Below are positions 40,139-46,858 of a stretch of 46,858 nt of DNA, one piece after another (position 1 is the first letter of the stretch; each line of letters opens with the position of its first letter). The DNA comes from Oscillospiraceae bacterium (GTDB taxonomy: Bacteria > Bacillota > Clostridia > Oscillospirales > Acutalibacteraceae), in NCBI GenBank assembly GCA_003526845.1, contig DPVM01000012.1, positions 397-47,254 on the forward strand. Reading direction: 5' to 3'. The notes below the pieces were generated by a model, which was not told the origin of the DNA, did not search any database, and worked only from the letters and a program-made list of their open reading frames with translations. The translations under genes were made by a program, and so were the position numbers.

Positions 40139-41065
40139 ATGGCGAAAGCAAAGAGAAAAACCGGTTTGGATAAATTCAATAAAGTATTATTTATCCTTTT
40201 AATTATCGCAATCGTTGCAGGCGGTCTTATTATCGGCCTCAGTTCCGCAAAGGTTCCCGTTGCCGCAACATCATCCGACACAATTAAGGACGAGGTTGTT
40301 ATCGACGAGTTCAAGGCAGGCACATATGCAGGTCAAAAGTTTGATTCCGTTGATGATGTTGTTGCATATTACAACAAGGCATACGACTATACTAAATCAT
40401 TAAAAGCACAATATAAAAACGCTCAGGGCGAAACAGTTACATTGTATAAATTGTTAGGAAGCGATGCCCTTAAGGTTGAAAACATTCTTATTGACGGAGC
40501 AAGCAATAAAACAATTGATGGATTGGTTCCGGGTATTGTTAACGGTTTGTTTACACACGGATTAAACGGACTTTCTCCGTCAAGAGCAGGCAATCCGGCA
40601 GATGATAAAGATGATGACGGAGCATTGCTTGCAACTTCAAGACTTAAGGCAGATGATTTGCTCGCTGCAAATGTTGCTGAAAAAGACGGAAAAGTTGTTA
40701 TCACACTTCAACCGAAATTGACAGAACTTTCTACTCCGGGTAAAGACTCTCAGGGCAATGTCTTCACTACTCTCGGTGATATCACTGCGACCGTAAAGAG
40801 CATTACTGTTCTCACATGGGCAGAAGGTGATGCAAGTTCTAATATCAAAGTTCGTTACTATGGCGGTACCGCTACAGTTACAATTGATCCTAAAACAAAC
40901 GAAGTTACTAATGCCGAGTTCCATGAAGTAGCTCATATTGCCGTTACTCATGCTAACATTACTATTATTAAAAATAAGAATGCTGAAATAACAGTAAAAT
41001 ATGATATGACTTACCCGGCATCAGATGAATACCTCAAAGAATATAAGCAGTTGACAAGAGTATAA
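40139..41065 (+). CDS. Membrane-anchored extracytoplasmic protein, function unknown
   Basis: 308 residues. A basic N-terminus (MAKAKRKTGLDKF) and one membrane helix (about 17-37) are followed by an outside domain rich in Asp, Lys, Val and Thr, with a predicted mixed alpha/beta fold. No lipobox. I do not recognise the family. AAGGAG lies eight bases before the ATG, the promoter is good and codon choice is regular, so expression may be high. Single gene ending at a strong terminator. Confidence 0.72.
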   Translation: MAKAKRKTGLDKFNKVLFILLIIAIVAGGLIIGLSSAKVPVAATSSDTIKDEVVIDEFKAGTYAGQKFDSVDDVVAYYNKAYDYTKSLKAQYKNAQGETVTLYKLLGSDALKVENILIDGASNKTIDGLVPGIVNGLFTHGLNGLSPSRAGNPADDKDDDGALLATSRLKADDLLAANVAEKDGKVVITLQPKLTELSTPGKDSQGNVFTTLGDITATVKSITVLTWAEGDASSNIKVRYYGGTATVTIDPKTNEVTNAEFHEVAHIAVTHANITIIKNKNAEITVKYDMTYPASDEYLKEYKQLTRV

Positions 41066-41078
41066 AATAAAAAATATT

Positions 41079-41109
41079 AAAGAGTTCGGCACTGCCGAAC
41101 TCTTTTTTT
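41079..41109 (+). terminator. Terminator of the 40139 gene
   Basis: AAAGAGTTCGGC and GCCGAACTCTTT form a 12-bp perfect stem with a 3-base loop ACT, followed by TTTT. Confidence 0.93.
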
Positions 41110-41220
41110 GTCGTAAATTGTATTTCTTTATATGAATATATATTATTTAAAATAATATTTGTTAATTATTGATTGATTTTGCCGATTTAATATTGTATAA
41201 TACTTTGGATAGTTTTTGAA

Positions 41221-42027
41221 CTATACTTTAATTTTCATTAATTCGGCAGCGTTTTTGTAAAATATTTTTTCAAGCTCTTCATCGGTGAAATCCATTGAAT
41301 TTATAATATCCACAAATTCTTTTTGGTCTGCCCATGGCGAGTCGGTCGCAAACAAAATTTTGTCTGCTCCGTGTCTTTTGATTATTTCACGGCATTTGTA
41401 CGGATAATAGCTTAAAACAGCGGCTGTGTCCATATATACCGGCTTTCCGATAAGTTTGTCCAAAACCTCACCTGCCAAACCGAAGCCGCCCATGTGCGCA
41501 AGCACAAGCTTGTTGTCTATAATGCCTTTGAGTTTGTCGAGCACATTGAGTACCATATCCGGCGTGCAGTGTATGTCATCGGGATAACCGACATCTATTC
41601 CTGCATGCGTTACTGTTATCAAATCGCGCTGTGCCGCGGCTTTCATAATTCTTATATATCTTTCATCGTCAAAGCGAACACCTTGATAATCAGGGTGAAT
41701 TTTAATGCCGAATAATCCGATTGATTTTATATAATCAAGGATTTCTTCAATGTTTTCGCTGTCGGGGTGTATTGCTCCGGCAAAATATATATTGTCAACA
41801 CCGTTGATTTCGGCGGACAATTTGTTGATAGTATCAACTTGGCTCGCCTTTGTCGCAACAGGCAAAACAACACTGTAATCAATGCCCGATTTTTTCATTG
41901 ATTCTTTTAACGCGTCAAGTGTGCCTTTCCTGTATGCGCGCACATTGCCTTTTTTCTCTAAAAGGGTTATCGTCTTATCCGCGATTTTATCGGGAAATGT
42001 GTGGGTATGTGTATCTATTATAGTCAT
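41221..42027 (-). CDS. Amidohydrolase family protein
   Basis: 268 residues. The metal motif DTHTHTFP at the N-terminus, GIKIHPDY, ITVTHAGIDV, VLAHMGG and the catalytic Asp of LFATDSPW match the amidohydrolase-2 branch (ACMSD/decarboxylase-like metal TIM barrels). The reaction may be hydrolysis or decarboxylation; the substrate is unknown. AAAGGAG precedes the ATG. It is divergent from iorA, so a role in aromatic-acid metabolism is conceivable but not shown. Confidence 0.86.
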   Translation of the reverse strand: MTIIDTHTHTFPDKIADKTITLLEKKGNVRAYRKGTLDALKESMKKSGIDYSVVLPVATKASQVDTINKLSAEINGVDNIYFAGAIHPDSENIEEILDYIKSIGLFGIKIHPDYQGVRFDDERYIRIMKAAAQRDLITVTHAGIDVGYPDDIHCTPDMVLNVLDKLKGIIDNKLVLAHMGGFGLAGEVLDKLIGKPVYMDTAAVLSYYPYKCREIIKRHGADKILFATDSPWADQKEFVDIINSMDFTDEELEKIFYKNAAELMKIKV

Positions 42028-42152
42028 ATATAAATCTCCTTTTTCGGGATTTATTATATCACATTTTCGTGTGCTTTAAAACACACTGTATTATTTTTTT
42101 ATTTAATTGCTTTATGCAATCTTTTATATTGAATTTGAAGGAGTAATATTTA

Positions 42153-43889
42153 ATGAAAAAGCTAATGCTCGGCAATGAAGCCATTGCAAGAGGACTTTAT
42201 GAGGCAGGTGTCAAAATAGTTTCGAGCTATCCCGGCACACCCTCAACGGAAATTACGGAATTTGCCGCAAAATACGATGATATTTACTGCGAATGGGCAC
42301 CAAACGAAAAGGTAGCCACTGAGGTAGCGTTTGGCGCATCTCTTCGTGGTGCAAGAACGGCGTGTGCCATGAAACATGTAGGCCTTAATGTTGCCGCAGA
42401 TCCGCTCTTCACATTGTCTTATACAGGTGTCAATGGCGGACTTGTTCTTTTCGTAGCTGATGACCCGGCTATGCACTCATCACAAAACGAGCAGGATTCA
42501 AGACACTATGCCATTGCCGCAAAGGTGCCTATGCTTGAGCCTGCCGATTCTGCCGAAGCAAAGGAATTTGTTAAGCAGGCATATGAAATTTCAGAAAAAT
42601 ACGATACTCCGGTTATCGTTCGTATGTGCACAAGAATTGCACACTCACAAAGCACTGTCGAGCTTTGCGACAGAGTAGAGAAGGAACTTCCCGAGTACGA
42701 GAAAAATCCTCAAAAATATATAATGGCACCAGCAAATGCGGTTCGCCGCCATCCGTTTGTTGAAGAAAGAACAAAGAAAATTTCCGCTCTCGGTGAAACT
42801 ACTGACCTTAACAGAGTTGAAATGGGCGGAACAGAAATCGGTATTGTTTGCTCAGGCACATGCTATCAGTATGTCAAAGAGGTTTTCGGCGATACTGTAA
42901 GTGTTCTTAAGCTCGGTATTGTTAATCCTCTCCCGAATAAATTATTCAAAGATTTTGCAGCAAAGGTTGACAAACTTTATGTTATTGAGGAACTTGACGG
43001 CATTATCGAAAGCCATTTAAAAAACATCGGCATTGATTGCATCGGCAAGGAAATGTTCTCACCTATCGGCGAATATAATCAAACAACAATCCGCAAGGCA
43101 TTCGGTCTTGATGTTCCCGAAAGCGTTGAGCTTGACACTCCTGTTCCGGGTAGACCTCCGGTTATGTGCGCAGGCTGTCCTCACAGAGGTATGTTCTATA
43201 CACTTTCAAAGCATAAAATCACAGTTCTCGGCGACATAGGTTGCTATACACTCGGCAGCGCCGCTCCGCTTTTTGCGCTTGATTCAACACTTTGTATGGG
43301 TGCGTCTGTTTCGGGTATCCACGGCTTTAATAAGGCAGGCGGACCTGAAAACGAGCATAAAACGGTTTGTGTTATCGGCGACTCAACATTTATGCATTCG
43401 GGTATGACCGGACTTGTTAATATTGCGTATAATCAATCAAATTCTACTGTTATCATTCTTGATAACCATATTACAGGTATGACAGGTCATCAGCAAAATC
43501 CGACTACGGGATATACTCTCAAAGGCGAGCCGGTTGCCGCTGTTAATCTTGAAAATCTTTGCCACTCAATCGGTATCAACCGTGTTCGTGTTGTTGACCC
43601 TTACAATATCGCAGAGTGTGAAAAGGCAGTTCTTGAGGAGCTTGCTGTTGACGAGCCGTCTGTAATTATTTCACGCAGACCTTGTATGCTCCTTAAATAT
43701 GTTAAGGCTAAATCTCCCGTTAAGGTTAATGAGGATAAATGTGTCGGTTGCCGTATGTGCATGAAAATAGGCTGTCCTGCAATCAGCTTTAAGGATAAAA
43801 AGGCTAAAGTTGATTTCACACAGTGTGTTGGCTGTGATGTTTGCACTCAAATGTGCAAACTCGGCGCAATCGAGAAGGAGGACAGATAA
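42153..43889 (+). CDS. iorA: Indolepyruvate ferredoxin oxidoreductase, alpha subunit
   Basis: 578 residues. With IorB it oxidatively decarboxylates aryl pyruvates (indolepyruvate, phenylpyruvate, 4-hydroxyphenylpyruvate) to aryl-CoA, CO2 and reduced ferredoxin. The N-terminal pyrimidine domain starts LGNEAIARGLYEAGVKIVSS; the TPP site is GDIGCYTLG and GDSTFMHSGMTGLVNIAYN; the C-terminus has two 4Fe-4S motifs, CVGCRMCMKIGC and CVGCDVCTQMC. Full length. AAGGAG precedes the ATG. First gene of iorA-iorB-paaK. Confidence 0.96.
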   Translation: MKKLMLGNEAIARGLYEAGVKIVSSYPGTPSTEITEFAAKYDDIYCEWAPNEKVATEVAFGASLRGARTACAMKHVGLNVAADPLFTLSYTGVNGGLVLFVADDPAMHSSQNEQDSRHYAIAAKVPMLEPADSAEAKEFVKQAYEISEKYDTPVIVRMCTRIAHSQSTVELCDRVEKELPEYEKNPQKYIMAPANAVRRHPFVEERTKKISALGETTDLNRVEMGGTEIGIVCSGTCYQYVKEVFGDTVSVLKLGIVNPLPNKLFKDFAAKVDKLYVIEELDGIIESHLKNIGIDCIGKEMFSPIGEYNQTTIRKAFGLDVPESVELDTPVPGRPPVMCAGCPHRGMFYTLSKHKITVLGDIGCYTLGSAAPLFALDSTLCMGASVSGIHGFNKAGGPENEHKTVCVIGDSTFMHSGMTGLVNIAYNQSNSTVIILDNHITGMTGHQQNPTTGYTLKGEPVAAVNLENLCHSIGINRVRVVDPYNIAECEKAVLEELAVDEPSVIISRRPCMLLKYVKAKSPVKVNEDKCVGCRMCMKIGCPAISFKDKKAKVDFTQCVGCDVCTQMCKLGAIEKEDR

Positions 43890-43891
43890 TT

Positions 43892-44464
43892 ATGGAAACA
43901 AAAAGCATAATGATTGTCGGTGTAGGCGGACAAGGCAGCTTGCTTGCAAGTAAGCTTTTAGGTGCTCTTTTAACAAACGAGGGTTATGATGTTAAGGTAA
44001 GTGAAGTTCACGGAATGAGCCAAAGAGGCGGCTCCGTTGTTACATATGTTCGCTTCGGTGACAAGGTCTATTCTCCCGTTATTTCAAAAGGTGAGGCAGA
44101 TTATATCGTTTCGTTTGAAAGGCTTGAGGCTGCAAGATATGTCGATTGTCTTAAAAAAGACGGAAAAATTATAGTTAACTCACAAACAATCGACCCGATG
44201 CCGGTTATCACAGGTGCGGCTGAATACCCTTTTGATGTTCTTGACGAGCTTAAAAGCAAAGGCGTTTTTGTTGATGAAATCGACGCGCTCTCTCTCGCAG
44301 AGGATGCAGGCACAACGAAGGCTGTCAACATTGTTTTAATGGGCAGACTTGCCAAATATTTCCATATCGATTGCGAAAAATGGATTGAGGCAATCAAGAG
44401 TACTGTTAAGCCACAGTTTGTAGATGTCAATCTTAAAGCATTCAAGAACGGATATAACTTATAA
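43892..44464 (+). CDS. iorB: Indolepyruvate ferredoxin oxidoreductase, beta subunit
   Basis: 190 residues from the ATG at 43892, two bases after iorA, with AAGGAGG about ten bases upstream; a longer reading to 43841 lies inside iorA. The gamma-type domain of the POR superfamily is recognisable by MIVGVGGQGSLLASKLLG, SEVHGMSQRGGSVVTYVRFG. It pairs with IorA, which holds TPP and the clusters; this subunit completes the CoA/2-oxoacid site. Confidence 0.95.
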   Translation: METKSIMIVGVGGQGSLLASKLLGALLTNEGYDVKVSEVHGMSQRGGSVVTYVRFGDKVYSPVISKGEADYIVSFERLEAARYVDCLKKDGKIIVNSQTIDPMPVITGAAEYPFDVLDELKSKGVFVDEIDALSLAEDAGTTKAVNIVLMGRLAKYFHIDCEKWIEAIKSTVKPQFVDVNLKAFKNGYNL

Positions 44465-44483
44465 TCAAAGGAGAATTTAACCA

Positions 44484-45791
44484 ATGCCAAACTACTTTCA
44501 GCCTGAAATTGAAACAGCTTCGCCGGAAGAAATCAGAAAAATTCAAAATGAAAAAATTGTAAAGCAGGTTAAGCATGTTTACAAAAATGTCCCTTATTAC
44601 AGAGATTTGATGGATAAAAAAGGCGTTAAACCTGAGGATATAAAGAGTGTCGACGATATTAAGAAACTTCCATTCTTAACAAAAGCCGATCTTCGTGAGG
44701 CTTATCCTTACGGACTTCTCGGTACCGACCTTAAAAACTGTGTTAGAATTCAATCAACCTCCGGAACAACAGGTAAACGTGTCGTTGCTTTTTATACGCA
44801 AAACGATGTTAATCTCTGGGAGGATTGTTGCGCAAGAGCTATCGTTGCAGCAGGCGGTACAAAAGAGGATGTTTGTCAGATTGCATATGGCTACGGTTTG
44901 TTTACAGGCGGTCCCGGTCTCAACGGCGGCTCACATAAAGTAGGTTGTCTCACACTTCCCATGTCATCCGGAAATACAGACAGACAAATTCAATTTATGA
45001 TGGATTTGAATGCAACAATTCTTTGCTGCACACCGTCATATGCTGCATATATTGGCGAAACACTTGCCGAAAAGGGTTATAAGCCGGAGGATAATAAACT
45101 TAAAGCCGGCATCTTTGGAGCTGAGCCTTGGACAGAGGAAATGCGCCGCAATATCGAAAAGAGCTTGGGCATTAAAGCCTACGATATTTACGGACTTACA
45201 GAAACAAGCGGTCCGGGCGTTGCTTTTGAGTGCAGCGAGCAAACAGGCATGCATATTAATGAGGATCATTTCTATGCCGAAGTTATCGACCCTGAAACCG
45301 GCGAGGTCTTGCCGGAGGGTGAAAAGGGCGAGCTTGTTTTCACATCGCTTGATAAAGAAGCTTTTCCGCTGCTCAGATACAGAACCCGTGATATTTGTGT
45401 TCTTTCAAGAAAAAAATGCTCTTGCGGTAGAACTCATGTTAGAATGAGCAAGCCGATGGGCAGAAGCGATGATATGCTTATCATTCGCGGAGTTAATGTT
45501 TTCCCGAGCCAAATCGAAACCGTTCTTCTCAACAAGGGATATACTCCTAACTATCAAATTATTGTTGACCGTATTAATAACAACGATACACTCGATATCA
45601 ACATTGAGCTCACTCCGGAGCAGTTTGCAGATAAGTCAAACGTAATCCAGGATATGGAAAAGAAACTCACCGTTGCAATTAAAACCATGCTCGGCATCAG
45701 TCCTAAAGTTCATCTTGTTGAGCCAAAGAGCATTGTTCGCAGTGAGGGCAAGGCTGTCAGAGTAATTGATAAGAGAAAATTGATAGACTGA
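44484..45791 (+). CDS. paaK: Phenylacetate-CoA ligase
   Basis: 435 residues, the usual PaaK length. The adenylate-forming enzyme activates phenylacetate or related aryl acetates with ATP and CoA. Visible motifs: the AMP P-loop STSGTTGKRV, YGLTETSGPGVAFEC, LRYRTRD and the C-terminal KAVRVIDKRKLID. Behind iorAB in anaerobes it may run in the reverse sense with other partners or activate arylacetates for reuse; direction is not decidable. AAGGAG precedes the ATG. Terminator at 45813. Confidence 0.95.
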   Translation: MPNYFQPEIETASPEEIRKIQNEKIVKQVKHVYKNVPYYRDLMDKKGVKPEDIKSVDDIKKLPFLTKADLREAYPYGLLGTDLKNCVRIQSTSGTTGKRVVAFYTQNDVNLWEDCCARAIVAAGGTKEDVCQIAYGYGLFTGGPGLNGGSHKVGCLTLPMSSGNTDRQIQFMMDLNATILCCTPSYAAYIGETLAEKGYKPEDNKLKAGIFGAEPWTEEMRRNIEKSLGIKAYDIYGLTETSGPGVAFECSEQTGMHINEDHFYAEVIDPETGEVLPEGEKGELVFTSLDKEAFPLLRYRTRDICVLSRKKCSCGRTHVRMSKPMGRSDDMLIIRGVNVFPSQIETVLLNKGYTPNYQIIVDRINNNDTLDINIELTPEQFADKSNVIQDMEKKLTVAIKTMLGISPKVHLVEPKSIVRSEGKAVRVIDKRKLID

Positions 45792-45812
45792 TTCGTTCAG
45801 TGTGCATTAACA

Positions 45813-45849
45813 AAAATATGCCAATACTTGTGTATTGGCATATTTTTTT
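45813..45849 (+). terminator. Terminator of the iorA-iorB-paaK operon
   Basis: AAATATGCCAATAC pairs with GTATTGGCATATTT around TTGT and is followed by TTTT. The core GCCAATACTTG(T/C)GTATTGGC is the same as in the terminator at 19105. Confidence 0.93.
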
Positions 45850-45953
45850 ATAGTGCAATGGGCAAAATTTAGAAAGCTTAAACCAATTACTTCCTTATGC
45901 AGTGTACCCCAAGTGGCGCCCTCATTTTTATTACAAAAGCGTTACAAAATGTG

Positions 45954-45981
45954 TTGACAAATTCATTTTTTATGCTATAAT
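45954..45981 (+). promoter_or_regulatory. Consensus promoter of the LexA-like gene
   Basis: TTGACA (45954-45959), a 16-base spacer, TATAAT (45976-45981): both boxes consensus, the strongest promoter in the window by sequence. A gene this strongly promoted would be expected to be repressed. Confidence 0.9.
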
Positions 45982-45990
45982 ATAAGCAAT

Positions 45991-46005
45991 GGGACACGAT
46001 GTCCC
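45991..46005. promoter_or_regulatory. 15-bp palindrome at the LexA-like gene start, candidate operator
   Basis: GGGACACGATGTCCC: 6-bp arms GGGACA/TGTCCC with CGA between. It lies just after the predicted transcription start (about 45988), as an autorepressor site would. It differs from the Gram-positive LexA box GAAC-n4-GTTC. Confidence 0.6.
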
Positions 46006-46026
46006 ACACGGAAAAGAGGTTACACA

Positions 46027-46632
46027 ATGCCAGTGAATCAACAGCTTTTGTCGGATATAAAGGAATATGCCGAGCAATATTTTTTTGAAAACAGTGTTTC
46101 GCCGTCTATACGCGAAATTGCCGCTCATTTCAATGTCGGCAAATCAACCGTTCAGCGCTATCTTGAACGATTGCGTGACTGCGGCGAGATAGAGTATGAC
46201 GGCAGACGAAGCATTAAAACATCTGAAACCGAAAAATACGAAACTTCATGCGTAAATGTCGGTGTTGTGGGTGATATATCGTGCGGCCCGCTTACATTCG
46301 CTCAGCAGAATATTACCGAATATTTCAGCCTGCCTGTTTCACTTGTAGGTAACGGCGAATTTTTCATTCTTCGTGCAAACGGCGAGTCAATGATTAATGC
46401 AGGCATTGATGACGGCGATATGGTCCTTATTCGCAGGCAAAACACGGCTGATAACGGCGATATTGTTGTAGCTCTCTACGGCGAGGATACAACGCTTAAG
46501 CGATTTTATCGTGACTCCGCCAACCGCAGATTCATTCTTCATCCTGAGAATGATGAACTCGATGATATAATTGTTTACGACGACCTTTATATTCAAGGCG
46601 TTGCTGTTAAAGTATTTAAAGATTTAATATAA
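46027..46632 (+). CDS. lexA: LexA-like repressor with S24 autoprotease domain
   Basis: 201 residues. The N-terminal winged helix (PSIREIAAHFNVGKSTVQRY) binds DNA; the C-terminal S24 domain has the catalytic Ser in NGESMINAGI and Lys in DTTLKRFYR. The cleavage site aligns with GVVGDISCGPLTF: the scissile pair is Cys-Gly, as in UmuD, where LexA usually has Ala-Gly. In SOS-type systems RecA filaments trigger self-cleavage and release repression. It may be the SOS repressor or a paralogue with its own operator. AAGAGG precedes the ATG, and the palindrome at 45991 suggests autoregulation. Confidence 0.9.
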   Translation: MPVNQQLLSDIKEYAEQYFFENSVSPSIREIAAHFNVGKSTVQRYLERLRDCGEIEYDGRRSIKTSETEKYETSCVNVGVVGDISCGPLTFAQQNITEYFSLPVSLVGNGEFFILRANGESMINAGIDDGDMVLIRRQNTADNGDIVVALYGEDTTLKRFYRDSANRRFILHPENDELDDIIVYDDLYIQGVAVKVFKDLI

Positions 46633-46652
46633 CATACCAAGGAGAAGTTATT

Positions 46653-46811
46653 ATGTCAACACTCATGGCAAACGGATTTATCGTAACCCAGCATACGGAT
46701 CATAATGTCAGCATCAGTAAAAACGGCAGGGATATTGTTCGTCTTAAATTTTCAAGAGAGTTAAGCGGTGAGGAACTTTCAGAACTTGCGTTTTGGATTA
46801 GAAATGTTTAA
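46653..46811 (+). CDS. Small conserved-looking ORF of 52 residues behind lexA
   Basis: MSTLMANGFIVTQHTDHNVS at the start and AFWIRNV at the end; no membrane segment. AAGGAG lies nine bases before the ATG, and the gene starts 21 bases after lexA, so it is probably in the same transcript and would rise when the repressor is cleaved. I do not recognise it. The last 47 bases of the window hold nothing I can assign. Confidence 0.6.
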   Translation: MSTLMANGFIVTQHTDHNVSISKNGRDIVRLKFSRELSGEELSELAFWIRNV

Positions 46812-46858
46812 TTTATTAAAAATAATATTTACTTGATATGCAACCTAAACAAAAAGGT

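Noticed and set aside
1..46858. CRISPR array, insertion sequence, prophage or toxin-antitoxin genes
   Set aside because: No regularly spaced repeats, transposase, recombinase or phage structural proteins could be identified on either strand.

Overview
The window looks like a chromosomal segment of a low-GC, Gram-positive anaerobe of the class Clostridia. The evidence is a GerW/YtfJ sporulation-family gene beside scpA-scpB, a DUF2953 gene, a DacF-type carboxypeptidase and rluB; an indolepyruvate:ferredoxin oxidoreductase; tRNA genes with encoded CCA; and Shine-Dalgarno sequences of the AAGGAGGTGAT type. A gut Ruminococcaceae/Oscillospirales-like organism is my inference, not something the sequence proves. 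I see no prophage, insertion sequence, CRISPR array or plasmid gene; almost everything is intact housekeeping or metabolic coding sequence.

Layout. 1-305: end of a tRNA-Gln, a tRNA-Lys and terminators. 322-3475: an LDH/MDH-family dehydrogenase, then a MocR-type regulator divergent from a small TatD-associated radical SAM gene. 3563-7252: an Fe-S/sulfur operon (nifS/iscS, iscU, nadA, mnmA) behind a strong promoter with two copies of a 17-bp palindrome. 7253-7734: a structured non-coding RNA that I read as a 6S RNA candidate, followed by a 50-residue leader-like peptide gene. 8059-19088: a long co-directional block: FG-GAP-like lipoprotein, response regulator, histidine kinase, DUF1385, prmC, an M50 protease, scpA, scpB, DUF2953, ytfJ, dacF, rluB and a Nudix gene. 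19143-23830: sialic-acid catabolism (ROK kinase and nanE leftward, nanA rightward, from back-to-back promoters) with three uncharacterised or loosely characterised genes riding behind nanA. 23889-31264: a GPH-type sugar symporter, two uncharacterised membrane proteins, a large OYE/FadH-like reductase, a HAD phosphatase and an M24 peptidase. 31370-32791: tRNA-Leu followed by an AT-richer HAD + Nudix pair. 32823-41065: a Gfo/Idh/MocA oxidoreductase, a heterodimeric ABC exporter, a membrane-anchored unknown, ylmH + trmO, and another membrane-anchored unknown. 41221-45791: an amidohydrolase and the arylpyruvate module iorA-iorB-paaK. 45954-46811: a LexA-like autoprotease with a palindrome at its start site and a 52-residue ORF behind it.

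How genes work together. NifS supplies sulfur to IscU for clusters (NadA is a 4Fe-4S enzyme) and to MnmA for tRNA 2-thiolation, so the operon groups a sulfur donor with its clients. NanA, NanE and the ROK kinase form the intracellular route from N-acetylneuraminate to GlcNAc-6-P; nagA, nagB and a dedicated sialate transporter are not in the window. IorAB converts aromatic 2-oxoacids to aryl-CoA with reduced ferredoxin, and PaaK interconverts arylacetate and aryl-CoA. The ABC pair forms one exporter with one canonical and one degenerate ATP site.

Most worth a second look: the MocR regulator that lacks the PLP-binding lysine and controls (by inference) a radical SAM gene through 16-bp direct repeats; the 6S RNA candidate; the tandem palindromes at nifS; the leader-like peptide at 7735; two genes with almost no 5' leader that share the same start-site sequence; and the LexA-like repressor with a Cys-Gly cleavage site.
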